A stretch of 64,000 nt of DNA from Pseudomonas asgharzadehiana (GCF_019139815.1 NZ_CP077079.1:4774001-4838000); one strand, 5' to 3'. Shown: positions 8,903 to 17,691, counted from the first letter of the stretch. Numbers and translations: made by a program. The notes: generated by a model not told the origin, from the sequence alone.

Positions 8903-9095
8903 GCCGTACTCCTTGTCACTCGGACGCAAGAACCATCGCAAGGCCCGTGCCATCGGCATAAACACTTAAAAATCAGTGTGTTGAATTAATCCAGGCACCT
9001 TGTCGCACCTTCCTGGTGCACAGAATGCCCGGCGTGTTGTCCTGCGCTTCATCGCAATGCAGGCTTTGACTATCAACAGCATAGCCAGAGTTGAT

Positions 9096-9197
9096 TTCAC
9101 TGCCCGGCCAAGCCTGCGGATAATCGCGCCATCTGCTGAATAACCTTTGGCGCTCCGCTCTTCCCTTTAGGCCACCCTCGTTGGGTGGCTTTTTTTT
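9096..9197 (+). ncRNA. Candidate small RNA with strong terminator
   Basis: In the 400-bp gap between the ATP-grasp gene and the RraB-like gene (both minus strand) there is a plus-strand unit. It has a weak –35 TTTCAC (from 9096), an 18-bp spacer and a –10 GATAAT. About 50 bp further on is a perfect terminator, GCCACCC (9171–9177), loop TCGTT, GGGTGGC (9183–9189), then eight T. No open frame lies between them, giving an expected transcript of about 65–75 nt. No known family is recognised. The terminator is clear; the promoter is guesswork. Confidence 0.35.
9171..9197 (+). terminator. Rho-independent terminator of the candidate small RNA
   Basis: A seven-base-pair perfect GC-rich stem with a 5-nt loop is followed by eight T on the plus strand. 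No plus-strand protein gene lies upstream within this gap, which is what suggests a non-coding transcript. Confidence 0.75.
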
Positions 9198-9302
9198 AGG
9201 GTTCAAAAAGTACGGTAGGCGTCGCGCGGCGTTTCAGGTCATACAAACAAAATCGGCCGACCCTGAGGTCAGCCGATACACGGCGTTGCGCGTGACAACC
9301 CA

Positions 9303-9644
9303 CTACATGGGTAACGGGCGAACCGGGTGCTTGACGCCCCACCCTTCTATGATGCCGCCAAGGGGCTCCACCACTGCTTCAAAGTCCTGCTCGAAGTCTC
9401 CTATGCCGTCGTAGGTTGCAAACATGACCTTGCTTAGCTCCAGGTACCAGGCGCCATCGTCGCGCGCACTGACCTGGGCGTTCAGCGACTCGCCGCGAAA
9501 CTCACCCGCCGCCCTGCGCGCCCGTTCCTCATCCGGGAAAATGGCGTAGAACTCGATGGGGTGGAAACGTGAAAAATCGAAGCCGCCTTCTTTCATGCGG
9601 CGCAGAACGTGGGTACTGATGTCTTCTTGATAGGCTGTGCTCAT
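9303..9644 (-). CDS. Ribonuclease E inhibitor RraB-family protein
   Basis: A 113-residue acidic cytoplasmic protein resembling the RraB family (regulator of ribonuclease activity B), which in E. coli binds the C-terminal part of RNase E and changes degradosome activity. The conserved pattern is visible as IEFYAIFPDEERARRAA, then a strand–helix unit ending GWG near the C-terminus. It is somewhat shorter than the E. coli protein. The ATG at 9644 has GAGGAGG upstream. It appears monocistronic. The target enzyme gene, rne, is also in this window, 45 kb away. The family call is moderately confident, and function in Pseudomonas is inferred only. Confidence 0.65.
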   Translation of the reverse strand: MSTAYQEDISTHVLRRMKEGGFDFSRFHPIEFYAIFPDEERARRAAGEFRGESLNAQVSARDDGAWYLELSKVMFATYDGIGDFEQDFEAVVEPLGGIIEGWGVKHPVRPLPM

Positions 9645-9853
9645 GAAACGTCCTCCTCAAACCGATGGATAGACTTTCCGTGCTTCCCGAAGCCCGCACC
9701 TACCGGCGCGGGAACGGCCATGACATCACCGCTGGAAAACAAGCATGTAGCTGACAAGACCAGACCTTAGCGATTCATTCGCTGATCTCGCTTGCAGAGT
9801 AGCGCGAAGCTATCACCTCCACCAGAGGGGCTTGATAGGCGTAAAGGGAATAT

Positions 9854-10090
9854 TCAGGCTGAGGGAGAAATGTCGAGGATCTGGATACTGTTCTGGTCTT
9901 TGAGAATCTTGACCGTCGGCTCGGATTGGCGACCTTCGAGGTCGTTGAGGTCGAGTTCAGCGGCGACGGGCACCAGCTTGTTGCGAATCATGTGCGCAGC
10001 GTCTTCGAGGCTGGGCTTTTGTTCGCAGGTGAACTGCTCCACGGACTGCTCGCCGTGATCATCAACGAAGGTAATTTGCCACGTTTGCAT
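9854..10090 (-). CDS. Small conserved hypothetical protein, 78 residues
   Basis: A 78-residue acidic protein beginning MQTWQITFVDDHGEQSVEQF. The ATG at 10090 has a strong GAGGAGG site 7 nt upstream; the longer frame starting at 10126 has no such signal. Predicted mixed alpha/beta with no signal peptide or membrane segment. The sequence VDDHGEQ…EQFTCEQKPSLEDAAHMIRNKL suggests a compact single-domain fold. I do not recognise the family. It stands alone between the RraB-like and START-domain genes, and nothing nearby suggests a function. Confidence 0.7.
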   Translation of the reverse strand: MQTWQITFVDDHGEQSVEQFTCEQKPSLEDAAHMIRNKLVPVAAELDLNDLEGRQSEPTVKILKDQNSIQILDISPSA

Positions 10091-10193
10091 CGGTGCCTCC
10101 TCGATAAAGCCCGCGTATGGGCTCACAGGTATCTGGACCTTGAGGGCGCGCTAAACGTTCCGCTCAAGGCCTGAGGCACCGGATCAACCGCGC

Positions 10194-10799
10194 TTATTTT
10201 TCAGCGTGGTCTTTCAAGGCTTTCAACGTGTTGAACGGGGCATCCACCACGAATTTGTTCGCCAGCCACGACGGCACGCTGCCGCCTGGCTCGGTGTGGA
10301 CCTGGTAAGTCACTTCGGTCTGGTTGTCGCCTTTGGGCACCAGCTTCCAGAAACCCTCGACCTGGGCGACACGCACATAACCTTTTTCGTCCGGCTTGTA
10401 GGTCGGCACGCCCTCAAGCTTGCGGGTTACGCTGCCATCGGCGTTTTTGATGGTGGTGACATGAATATAGGAATCACGATCGGTCACCGGGAATGGGGCG
10501 TTGAACTGCGTGTAGGTCCAGGCCTCGTCGCCTTTTTTATCTACCAGCTTCTGGGATTTGCATTCGTGGATCCAGGAACAGGCACCGGCGACATCTTCTT
10601 GCAGCGCAACGATCTTGGCCACGGGCGCCTTGATCACGGTTACACCGCGATAGGCCTTGTATTTGGAACCCGCCACTTCGCTCAGGGACACCTTGATCCC
10701 CTCTTCGTCCTTGGCGACCTGCCAGTCTTCAGCTTGTGCAGTGGCAGCACACAACAGCGTAAAACCGCACAGCACCGCCATTCGTTTCAGCGAACCCAT
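10194..10799 (-). CDS. START-domain exported lipid-binding protein
   Basis: A 201-residue protein with a Sec signal peptide (MGSLKRMAVLCGFTLLCAATAQA) followed by a START-like domain of about 175 residues. The domain runs from EDWQVAKDEEGIKVSL through SDRDSYIHVTTI-type strands to FVVDAPFNTLKALKDHAEK. START domains form a hydrophobic pocket for lipids or sterol-like molecules, and bacterial exported members are poorly characterised. The ATG at 10799 is chosen because it begins the signal peptide directly; the longer frame overlaps the next gene. It is about 40 bp downstream of the YkgJ-like gene and may be co-transcribed with it. Ligand unknown. Confidence 0.8.
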   Translation of the reverse strand: MGSLKRMAVLCGFTLLCAATAQAEDWQVAKDEEGIKVSLSEVAGSKYKAYRGVTVIKAPVAKIVALQEDVAGACSWIHECKSQKLVDKKGDEAWTYTQFNAPFPVTDRDSYIHVTTIKNADGSVTRKLEGVPTYKPDEKGYVRVAQVEGFWKLVPKGDNQTEVTYQVHTEPGGSVPSWLANKFVVDAPFNTLKALKDHAEK

Positions 10800-10840
10800 T
10801 GTTGTATTCCTTATTGTTGACGTTCCGAGAGTAAAGCCCA

Positions 10841-11095
10841 TCAAGCCGCCGTCATCTGCTCCCACCAGCCGATCAACCGGATCGCATCGGCCTGGTCGGT
10901 GCCGCACACATCGATATCCGCCTTGAAATCACTGCACACCGCCGGGCGCTCCGGCTGCCCGAACAGTTGGCACAGCTGTTCGACCGACAGGTGCAGGCAG
11001 CGTTCGCCCGCGGGCTTGCCATTAGGCATTCCGGGTAACGGCGAACTGATGGAGGGGGCAATGCAGCAGGCACCACAGCCTTCACGGCAATTCAT
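10841..11095 (-). CDS. YkgJ-family cysteine cluster protein
   Basis: An 84-residue protein starting MNCREGCGACCIAPSIS. The clustered cysteines (C3, C7, C10, C11) plus later Cys residues in ERCLHL, QLCQLF, AVCSDF and DVCGTD match the YkgJ zinc- or iron-binding family. The cytoplasmic function is unknown; some members are thought to act in metal handling. The protein is slightly shorter than average. It precedes the START-domain gene by about 40 bp on the same strand. Upstream, at 11206–11213, is an 8-bp palindrome GACCGGTC of the kind bound by TetR regulators, too short to call by itself. Confidence 0.85.
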   Translation of the reverse strand: MNCREGCGACCIAPSISSPLPGMPNGKPAGERCLHLSVEQLCQLFGQPERPAVCSDFKADIDVCGTDQADAIRLIGWWEQMTAA

Positions 11096-11256
11096 GACCA
11101 GCAGGTCCTCGACGACTCAATAGGGATGGCCGGGCTAGGGTACGCCCTTAAACAGCCGTTTTAAAATGGGCTAACACGGGTTTTTCGCATAAAACAAACA
11201 TGACCGACCGGTCTGCGACAGATGGTCAATGACTCGCGTCACGCACGGGGGAAAGT

Positions 11257-11745
11257 TTACTGCTTGAACTCAAACTCCAACGCGGCGCCTTCCACCTCCC
11301 GGCGTTCCTCGTTGCGCAATTGCAGCTTCATTTCATTGCTGAGCAAACGGCCGTTGATCTGGAAGGCACTGTTGTCAGTGGGCTTCTCGCCGAACATCGG
11401 TGGCAGCAACGGCACGCTCTTGGGCTTGGGCATGGTGCCTAGCGGCTGCAGGTGCCGGACCATGTCCGAAGGCAGGGACAGGTCCAACTGCGCCGGTGGC
11501 AGCTGGGTCTGTGCCACTTCCTGGGCTGACTTGGACTTTTTCGCCGACGCCCGCTTTTTAGCGGCTGCGGCTTTTTTCTTCGCCGCAGGTGCTTGCTGGG
11601 TTGGCGTGGTTTTTTTTGCGGAGGGCTTCTGTTCGCTGCTGGCAGCAGGCTTGTTTTCAGTCACGGGTGATGCCGCCAGCACGGTGCTGACGTTACACAG
11701 GCTTAACAGGCCAATCACCATAGCAGTGCGAAAAATACAGGTCAT
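11257..11745 (-). CDS. Exported Lys/Ala-rich hypothetical protein
   Basis: A 162-residue protein with an N-terminal signal peptide (TAMVIGLLSLCNVSTVLAA), a central low-complexity Lys/Ala/Pro-rich segment (residues about 30–75, including AAKKKAAAAKKRASAKKSK) and a C-terminal globular part ending VEGAALEFEFKQ. The basic repeats recall histone-H1-like tails such as AlgP, but the signal peptide and C-terminal part argue for an exported or periplasmic protein instead. The ATG at 11745 is chosen because it starts the signal peptide. The longer frame overlaps the MocR gene downstream part. No family recognised. Confidence 0.65.
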   Translation of the reverse strand: MTCIFRTAMVIGLLSLCNVSTVLAASPVTENKPAASSEQKPSAKKTTPTQQAPAAKKKAAAAKKRASAKKSKSAQEVAQTQLPPAQLDLSLPSDMVRHLQPLGTMPKPKSVPLLPPMFGEKPTDNSAFQINGRLLSNEMKLQLRNEERREVEGAALEFEFKQ

Positions 11746-11849
11746 ATCGCCTACAGCATTAACGGCAGAGGGCCATATGCTCGCTTGTTGTGCGCGGCAT
11801 GACAAGCGCGGTGACTCGCCAGCTATCGGAGTTGCCCTCTTTTTACGGC

Positions 11850-13289
11850 TCAAAAACCCGCTGCGGTTTCCTGGCATAACTGGCTGGCCAGCATCCCCAG
11901 GGTCATCAGCGCGCGCTCTGCCTCGCGGTTCCAGGGTGTGCCGCAGTTAAGCCGAATACAGTGGTTGAACTGCTCGGTATTGCTGAAGATCAACCCCGGC
12001 GCAATGCTGATGCCCTGTTGCAGGGCGCGCACATGCAGTTCCTGGGTATTGACCCGGCCCGGCAAACTGACCCACAAAATAAAACCGCCGGTCGGGCGAG
12101 TCATCTGGGTGCCCTCCGGGAAATATTGCTGCACCGCCAGTTGAAACGCGCTGAGGTTCTTGCGGTACTCCTGACGAATGTAGCGCAGGTGTCGATCGTA
12201 GCCACCGTTCTCCAGGTAGGCCGCGACCCCCATCTGGGTCACGCTGCACGCCGAATGGGTGCTGAACATCTGCAAACGCTGGATTTCCTGCTGGTACTTG
12301 CCGGCAATCATCCAGCCGATCCGCACGCCCGGCGACAATGTCTTGGAGAAGCTTGAGCAATAGATCACCCGATCCAGGCGGTCATAGGCTTTGAGGGCTT
12401 TGGTGCGGCCCAGCTCGAACATCAGTTCGCCGTAGATATCATCCTCGACGATCTGGATATCGAAATCCGATGCCAGGCGCAGCAGCTGTTTCTGCCGCTC
12501 CTCGGGCATGGTGCCACCCAACGGGTTACTCAGGCGCGTGGTCAGTACCAACGCTTTGATCGACCATTGATTGGCCGCCAACTGCAAGGCTTCAAGGCTC
12601 ATGCCGGTGGACGGATCGCTGGGGATCTCGATGACCTTGAGGCCTAGCAGATCGGCCAGTTGCAGCAAACCATAATAGGTCGGTGATTCCGCTGCGATCA
12701 GATCGCCGGGACGGGTCAGCACCCGCAGCGACATCTGCAACGCATCGACACAGCCGTGGGTGATCACGACTTCGGAAGGGTCCACCACTACGCCGGCATC
12801 GCGCATGCGGATCGCCACTTGGCGTCGCAGCGGCTCGAAACCGGGGCTGAACATGTAGCTGAATGCCCGCGGGCTCTGGAACCGTGTGACCTTGGCCAGT
12901 TGCTGGTGCAACGCGCGGACCGGCAAGTAGTCGACACTCGGCACGGCGGCGCCCAACGGGAATACCCCTTCACGGCGCGACTCGCCCAATACCTGTTGAA
13001 TGATACTGCTGCGGGTGACCAACCCGGGGCGTTCGACCCGTGCGATATCCGGTGTCGGCGCGGTGAGCGCCGGCGTCTGATGCACGTAGTAGCCGGACTG
13101 CGGTCGCGCGCGGATCAGCCCCTGGTCTTCCAGGTTGGCATAGGCCTGCAATACCGTGGCATGACTCACATTGAGTTGGGAGCTCATCTTGCGCACCGAA
13201 GGCACGCGCTCGCCCGGCTGATAGACACCGCGCCGGATATCCTCAGCCAGTTGCTGGGCGATACGTTGATAAAGCAGCAGATTGGTCAT
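11850..13289 (-). CDS. MocR-type regulator: GntR HTH fused to aminotransferase fold
   Basis: A 479-residue transcription factor. Residues 1–70 are a GntR winged helix (YQRIAQQLAEDIRRGVYQPGERVPSVRKMSSQL), and residues about 110–470 have the fold type I aminotransferase domain. The PLP lysine lies in YCSSFSKTLSPGVRIGWM. The ATG at 13289 begins the HTH; the frame extending to 13448 adds Cys-rich sequence unlike the family. MocR proteins sense PLP-bound amines or amino acids and usually act on a neighbouring gene. Here both flanking genes are on the same strand, so no obvious divergent target exists. It belongs to the PA-type PLP-dependent regulators; ligand unknown. Confidence 0.9.
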   Translation of the reverse strand: MTNLLLYQRIAQQLAEDIRRGVYQPGERVPSVRKMSSQLNVSHATVLQAYANLEDQGLIRARPQSGYYVHQTPALTAPTPDIARVERPGLVTRSSIIQQVLGESRREGVFPLGAAVPSVDYLPVRALHQQLAKVTRFQSPRAFSYMFSPGFEPLRRQVAIRMRDAGVVVDPSEVVITHGCVDALQMSLRVLTRPGDLIAAESPTYYGLLQLADLLGLKVIEIPSDPSTGMSLEALQLAANQWSIKALVLTTRLSNPLGGTMPEERQKQLLRLASDFDIQIVEDDIYGELMFELGRTKALKAYDRLDRVIYCSSFSKTLSPGVRIGWMIAGKYQQEIQRLQMFSTHSACSVTQMGVAAYLENGGYDRHLRYIRQEYRKNLSAFQLAVQQYFPEGTQMTRPTGGFILWVSLPGRVNTQELHVRALQQGISIAPGLIFSNTEQFNHCIRLNCGTPWNREAERALMTLGMLASQLCQETAAGF

Positions 13290-13451
13290 GACGCAGCACT
13301 CGATTTCACGGGTATTTATTTTTGTGTGAAACATACCGGCACAGTTTAAAAGTGTACGGGGACAGTTGCCACAATAGTCGAGCGCGGGCGGGAGTGACAG
13401 TAAAAACTGTAAACGGGATACACGACGTTTCAGGTGTACATCGAACAAAAA

Positions 13452-13554
13452 GTGGGAGGGACGGTGCGACGATTCGACTTGCTCCCGATAGCGGTGAATC
13501 AGTCATAGATGTTCAACTGACCCACCGCTATCGGGAGCAAGCCCCCCTCCCACA
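13452..13554. repeat. REPIN (paired inverted REP elements)
   Basis: Two REP sequences face each other. CTTGCTCCCGATAGCGGTG at 13478–13496 pairs perfectly (19 bp) with its reverse complement at 13523–13541, and the outer ends carry GTGGGAGGG and CCCTCCCAC. The left arm contains an extra CGGTGCGACGATTCGA segment also seen in the REPIN at 25525. It lies between the MocR and OmpA-family genes. Confidence 0.85.
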
Positions 13555-13555
13555 T

Positions 13556-14371
13556 TTAACGGGCGGCGCCGAGTTGGCCTTTTTCGTCCGAGAATACTAT
13601 CTCCACCCGGCGATTTTGCGCCCTGCCCCGTTCGGACGCATTGGCCTCCACCGGATACTGGTCGCCATAGCCTTCGACCTGGATGCGTTTTTCGTCGATC
13701 CCCAGGTCCACCAGCACATCGGCCACCGACTGCGCGCGGTCACGCGACAGTCTGAGGTTTTCCTGTTGGCCGCCGGTGTTGTCGGCGTAGCCCTCGATGC
13801 GCACCACGCGCTTGGGGTTCAGTTGCAGGAACTGCACAATTTTCAACACGGTGCGGTTGGCCGAGTTTTTCAGCTCCGCTTCGCCCGTGTCGAACAGCAC
13901 GTCGCCCAGGGTCATCACCAGGCCGCGGTCGGTCTGAGTGGTGGTCAGGCTGGCGATCTGTTCTTCAAGCCATTTGCCCTGCTGTTGCACGCTGATCAGC
14001 TTGTTTTCACGCAGGGCCAATTGCAGGCGCTGGCGTTCCAGTTCGAGCTTGGCGGCGCGTTCTTCGTTTAGCGCCTGCTCGGTGTGTTCGCGGGCTATGG
14101 CGCTGTAGCGCTGGCTCAGGTAGGCGTAATGCACCACGTCCGTGCCGCTGCCCCAATAGCTGGACAAACGATCGGCGCGCGCCAGGGATTCACCGGCGCG
14201 AATCACGTCCTTGGGCGCGATGCGCAGCACATTCGCGTCTTCCTTGACCTTCTGGAAATCATTGCCGGCCTGTTGCAAGGCTTGCTCGCCATTGGGATGG
14301 CTGGCACAACCGCCCAGTACCGCACTGCCCAGCAACACGGCACAGCTCATACCACGCATGATCGGGCTCAT
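13556..14371 (-). CDS. OmpA-family lipoprotein with DUF4398 region
   Basis: A 271-residue outer-membrane-associated lipoprotein. The signal peptide ends in the lipobox LGGC (Cys22). Residues 25–90 resemble DUF4398, residues 90–145 are a charged coiled coil (NEERAAKLELERQRLQLALREN), and residues 150–265 form the OmpA C-terminal peptidoglycan-binding domain. The NX2LSX2RAX2V signature reads as NLRLSRDRAQSV. It should tether the outer membrane to peptidoglycan. Its start overlaps the stop of the preceding DUF4398 lipoprotein by 4 bp, so the two are translationally coupled and probably form one complex. Confidence 0.88.
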   Translation of the reverse strand: MSPIMRGMSCAVLLGSAVLGGCASHPNGEQALQQAGNDFQKVKEDANVLRIAPKDVIRAGESLARADRLSSYWGSGTDVVHYAYLSQRYSAIAREHTEQALNEERAAKLELERQRLQLALRENKLISVQQQGKWLEEQIASLTTTQTDRGLVMTLGDVLFDTGEAELKNSANRTVLKIVQFLQLNPKRVVRIEGYADNTGGQQENLRLSRDRAQSVADVLVDLGIDEKRIQVEGYGDQYPVEANASERGRAQNRRVEIVFSDEKGQLGAAR

Positions 14372-14733
14372 TGGGCTTCTCCCAGCTGCAATTGCTTGCG
14401 CAGGCGCGTGATGCGGGTGTTGAGCACGTTGAGTTGTTCCTGGCTTTTGCGGGTCAGCACTTGGGCTTCGGCAAGGCGTGCGTCCAGCTCGGCCTGTTCG
14501 GCCCGCATACGCGCATCCTTGTAGGACTGGTCGGCCATGTCGGCCTTGGCCTGGGCGAATTTGTCTTCGGCCAGTTTCAGGTCAGGCGATTCATCGGCAC
14601 TGGCACCGACGGCGTTGGCCTGTTCCAGGGCCTGCTGGGTGAGGCGAATCTGTTCATTCGGCGCAGGATCGGCTGCACATCCCGCCAGGGCTACAACAAC
14701 GGCGAGGGCCGCGAAAAAAGGTCGAAGAGTCAC
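14368..14733 (-). CDS. DUF4398-domain lipoprotein
   Basis: A 121-residue lipoprotein with signal peptide and lipobox (VALAGC, Cys19), followed by a helical DUF4398 domain rich in Ala, Glu and Gln. The helical part likely forms a coiled coil (ADQSYKDARMRAEQAELDARL). The first codon is GTG at 14733, preceded by AGGGA. It overlaps the OmpA-family gene by 4 bp and is in the same operon. Domain duplication between the two neighbours (both carry the DUF4398-type region) suggests they interact at the outer membrane. Function not established. Confidence 0.8.
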   Translation of the reverse strand: MTLRPFFAALAVVVALAGCAADPAPNEQIRLTQQALEQANAVGASADESPDLKLAEDKFAQAKADMADQSYKDARMRAEQAELDARLAEAQVLTRKSQEQLNVLNTRITRLRKQLQLGEAQ

Positions 14734-14742
14734 TAAAAATCC

Positions 14743-15555
14743 CTACTGTGTTGGGGTGCCGACGGGTTGTTGCAATTGCGCCTTCCAGCGCTCGAGGTTG
14801 CGCTGCAGCGCGGCTTCCGTCACACCAGACCCGGGCAATTCTGTCATCTTTTTGGCAAGCTGTCCGCGCAACCACGGATCATTGCAGGCCGAGTTGTGGG
14901 AAATTGCCAGGTGCAGGCCGGCCTGATCGACAGGCGTATCGCGGGCAATCAAGTCATTGCTCATGCCCAGCGTCTGGGCCATGGCCATGCCGGAATAGCG
15001 CCCGGCGAGTACGTAGTCCACCTCGCCCAGCAGCAGTTTTTGGAAGGCGGGGGTCAAGCTCGGGAATCGTTGCAGGGTAAGGTGCTGGGCCAGGGTTTCG
15101 AATCCCTGGCTCAAGCGGGCACGCTCCGAGGCCGCCCCCTTGAAACCCTGCAGGTCGGTAGCGCTGGCATATACCAGTGCCGAATCCGTACGCGTCCAGA
15201 CCCTATAGTCGGTCTGCACCAGGGCCGGGTGGATGTAGTCGAAGTTGCCCAGTTGCGCGTGGTTCAACGGCGCATCGGCAAAAATATCCATGCGCCCGCT
15301 GCGTACTTCATCCAGCGCCATCGAACGATTGCCACCGTAGAGCAGGTCGATTTTCACACCCAGGTCTTTCGTTACCTGCTGCAACACATCGGCGGTGGCA
15401 CCGATCAGGTGGGTGGGGTCCTGGGGATCACGCCAGAGCAAAGGGGGGGTGTCCGGGCTGCCGGTGATCACCAGGCGCTCACATTTGCCGGCGGCCAGCG
15501 CCAGGCCCGGCAACAGCGACAGGCCCAGCAGTAAGGCCCAGGGGCGCAGTTCCAT
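14743..15555 (-). CDS. Periplasmic solute-binding protein, family 3-like
   Basis: A 270-residue exported protein with a signal peptide (MELRPWALLLGLSLLPGLALAAG) and the two-lobed fold of extracellular solute-binding proteins of the amino-acid type. Recognisable blocks are SPDTPPLLWRD, IGATADVLQQV and MALDEVRSGRMDIFADAPLNH. The ATG at 15555 has GGAG 8 nt upstream. No ABC permease or ATPase gene is adjacent, and the next genes downstream are lipoproteins 9 bp away. It may serve a distant transporter or act as a sensor-type binding protein. The ligand is unknown. Confidence 0.8.
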   Translation of the reverse strand: MELRPWALLLGLSLLPGLALAAGKCERLVITGSPDTPPLLWRDPQDPTHLIGATADVLQQVTKDLGVKIDLLYGGNRSMALDEVRSGRMDIFADAPLNHAQLGNFDYIHPALVQTDYRVWTRTDSALVYASATDLQGFKGAASERARLSQGFETLAQHLTLQRFPSLTPAFQKLLLGEVDYVLAGRYSGMAMAQTLGMSNDLIARDTPVDQAGLHLAISHNSACNDPWLRGQLAKKMTELPGSGVTEAALQRNLERWKAQLQQPVGTPTQ

Positions 15556-15588
15556 GGCGGTTTCTCCGAGGTTCACAAAAGACCGGGC

Positions 15589-15614
15589 AAAAAAAACCCG
15601 GTCATAAGACCGGG
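15589..15614 (-). terminator. Rho-independent terminator of etfBA
   Basis: On the minus strand, CCCGGTC (15608–15614) pairs with GACCGGG (15597–15603) around the 4-nt loop TTAT, followed by eight T (15596–15589). It lies 25 bp after the etfA stop. Confidence 0.9.
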
Positions 15615-15638
15615 CTCTTTATAAGTGAAGCGGCTGGA

Positions 15639-16568
15639 TTAGACCAGCTTCTCCAACTCCGGTACGGCTTCGAACAAGTCCGCGACCAGGCCGTAATCGG
15701 CCACCTGGAAGATCGGTGCTTCTTCGTCCTTGTTGATCGCAACGATCACTTTGGAGTCTTTCATACCGGCCAAGTGCTGGATCGCGCCAGAGATACCGAC
15801 CGCGATGTACAGCTGTGGCGCGACGATCTTGCCGGTCTGGCCGACCTGCATGTCGTTGGGTACGAAACCTGCGTCGACGGCCGCGCGGGAAGCGCCGACC
15901 GCAGCGCCGAGCTTGTCGGCCAGGGCGTACAGGTGCTTGAAGTTGTCACCGTTCTGCATGCCACGCCCGCCCGAAACGACGATCTTGGCAGCGGTCAGCT
16001 CAGGGCGATCCGACTTGGCCAGCTCTTCGCCAACAAAGCTGGAAGTACCGGCGTCATGGGCAGCGGCGACGGCCTCAACGGCAGCCGAACCACCTTCGGC
16101 GGCAACCGGGTCGAAACCGGTGGCGCGCACGGTGATGACTTTGATGGCAGCGCTCGATTGCACGGTGGCAATGGCGTTACCCGCGTAGATCGGGCGCTTG
16201 AAGGTGTCGGCGCTTTCGACCGAGATGATCTCGGAGATCTGGTCAACGTCCAGCTGCGCAGCAACGCGTGGCAGGATGTTTTTGCCGTTGGAAGTAGCGG
16301 CGGCCAGGATGTGGCTGTAGCCGGCGCCCAGCTCTGCAACCAGCGGGGCAACGTTTTCCGGCAACTGATGCGCGTAAGCAGCATTGTCAGCGTTCAGGAC
16401 CTTGCTCACACCGGCGATTTTCGCAGCGGCTTCAGCCACGGCGCCAGCGCCTTGACCTGCTACCAGTACGTGGATGTCGCCACCAATTTTAGCGGCAGCG
16501 GCCACGGTGTTCAGGGTGGCCGGGGCCAGCACCTTGTTGTCGTGTTCGGCGATTACGAGGATAGCCAT
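15639..16568 (-). CDS. etfA: Electron transfer flavoprotein subunit alpha
   Basis: A 309-residue alpha subunit of the ETF heterodimer, which carries electrons from acyl-CoA and other dehydrogenases to the membrane quinone oxidoreductase. The C-terminal FAD-binding domain is clear, from [41 protein letters not shown] (a two-part motif) to [23 protein letters not shown]. The length is typical. It starts 2 bp after the etfB stop, so the two are co-transcribed and coupled. A terminator follows directly. ETF-QO is divergent upstream of etfB, which places all three electron-transfer parts together. Confidence 0.97.
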   Translation of the reverse strand: MAILVIAEHDNKVLAPATLNTVAAAAKIGGDIHVLVAGQGAGAVAEAAAKIAGVSKVLNADNAAYAHQLPENVAPLVAELGAGYSHILAAATSNGKNILPRVAAQLDVDQISEIISVESADTFKRPIYAGNAIATVQSSAAIKVITVRATGFDPVAAEGGSAAVEAVAAAHDAGTSSFVGEELAKSDRPELTAAKIVVSGGRGMQNGDNFKHLYALADKLGAAVGASRAAVDAGFVPNDMQVGQTGKIVAPQLYIAVGISGAIQHLAGMKDSKVIVAINKDEEAPIFQVADYGLVADLFEAVPELEKLV

Positions 16569-16570
16569 GA

Positions 16571-17320
16571 TCAGATCACCTTCGCTTCGTTTTTCAGTTT
16601 CTCGACCAGTTCAGCCACCGACTTGACCTTGATGCCGGCGCTGCGTGCAGCCGGCGCTTCGACTTTGACGGTCTTGTTGGTGGAGGCGGTGGAAACGCCC
16701 AAAGCATCCGGAGTCAGCACTTCGAGAGGCTTCTTCTTGGCTTTCATGATGTTTGGCAGGGACGCGTAGCGCGGCTCGTTCAAACGCAGGTCGGTGGTGA
16801 CGATGGCCGGCAGTTTCAGGGAAACCGTCTGCGCGCCGCCGTCGATTTCGCGGGTCACGGCAACCTTGTCGCCGCTCACTTCCACTTTGGATGCGAAAGT
16901 ACCCTGGCCGTAACCGGTCAGTGCAGCCAGCATCTGGCCAGTCTGGTTGTTGTCGCTGTCGATGGCTTGTTTGCCCAGGATCACCAGCGAAGGCTGCTCC
17001 TTGTCGACAACCGCCTTGAGCAGCTTGGCCACGGCCAGGGAGGTCAGTTCTTCAGCGGATTCGACGAGGATGGCACGGTCGGCACCCAGCGCCAGGGCGG
17101 TACGCAGCTGCTCTTGAGCAGTGGCAGGACCGATGGAAACCACGACGATTTCAGTCGCAACGCCTTTCTCTTTCAGGCGTACGGCTTCTTCCACGGCGAT
17201 TTCACAGAATGGGTTCATCGACATCTTGACGTTAGCAAGATCGACGCCGGAATTGTCCGCCTTGACGCGAACTTTCACGTTGTAATCGACAACGCGTTTG
17301 ACAGCTACAAGAACCTTCAT
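16571..17320 (-). CDS. etfB: Electron transfer flavoprotein subunit beta
   Basis: A 249-residue beta subunit of ETF, which binds AMP and docks the dehydrogenases. It starts [20 protein letters not shown] and contains the beta signature [45 protein letters not shown] (residues about 160–205). The start ATG at 17320 has GAGGA upstream. It is the promoter-proximal gene of etfBA. The 500-bp region upstream is shared with ETF-QO on the other strand and holds several regulatory-looking repeats, including TGACC half-sites at 17417–17424 and, inverted, at 17468–17474. Confidence 0.97.
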   Translation of the reverse strand: MKVLVAVKRVVDYNVKVRVKADNSGVDLANVKMSMNPFCEIAVEEAVRLKEKGVATEIVVVSIGPATAQEQLRTALALGADRAILVESAEELTSLAVAKLLKAVVDKEQPSLVILGKQAIDSDNNQTGQMLAALTGYGQGTFASKVEVSGDKVAVTREIDGGAQTVSLKLPAIVTTDLRLNEPRYASLPNIMKAKKKPLEVLTPDALGVSTASTNKTVKVEAPAARSAGIKVKSVAELVEKLKNEAKVI

Positions 17321-17589
17321 GGATTCCTCGTTACTCTCCGGTGAAAAGAAAATCGCCTAGGCGAACCTGGCGGTTGATGCTCATCGGCACACAAGGGCAC
17401 CTCCAAAAACCCAGGCAAATGACCTTGCTCACGGGAAACGATGACCGTTCGTCAGTGGTGACTGAGAGGTCATTCTTTATCGCGGCGTGTAAACTGCGCC
17501 CCGGTGGGTAGGCGCGCGTCACCTGTTTCGCTTTTGGACGTGCTCTTGAAACCTGCTGTCTGCCTACGGTAAGCGCAAAACCGACCGTA

Positions 17590-17619
17590 TATTGACCGGA
17601 ACGCCTATTCTGGTCAATA
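17590..17619. promoter_or_regulatory. 30-bp inverted repeat in the etf divergent region
   Basis: The arms TATTGACCGGAA (17590–17601) and TTCTGGTCAATA (17608–17619) pair over 12 bp with one mismatch around CGCCTA. There is no T-run, so an operator is more likely than a terminator. It lies about 60–100 bp upstream of the ETF-QO –35 and 270 bp from the etfB start. The binding protein is unknown. Confidence 0.5.
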
Positions 17620-17677
17620 CAGCAAAATAGCCAGTCATAAGCCGCGTTGCTTTGATTTACCTAGCCTGCGGGCAATT

Positions 17678-17691
17678 CAAACAAACGTTTG
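17678..17691. promoter_or_regulatory. PsrA-type operator upstream of ETF-QO
   Basis: CAAAC-AAAC-GTTTG matches the described PsrA consensus (G/C)AAAC-N2–4-GTTT(G/C) exactly. The overlapping ACAAACGTTTGT at 17681–17692 is a 12-bp perfect palindrome. PsrA is the Pseudomonas fatty-acid-responsive TetR regulator. The site ends 2 bp before the –35, a position suited to regulation of this promoter. Confidence 0.6.

Noticed and set aside
11206..11213. GACCGGTC palindrome upstream of the YkgJ-like gene as a TetR operator
   Set aside because: An 8-bp palindrome alone is expected by chance in DNA of this GC content, and no cognate regulator is nearby.
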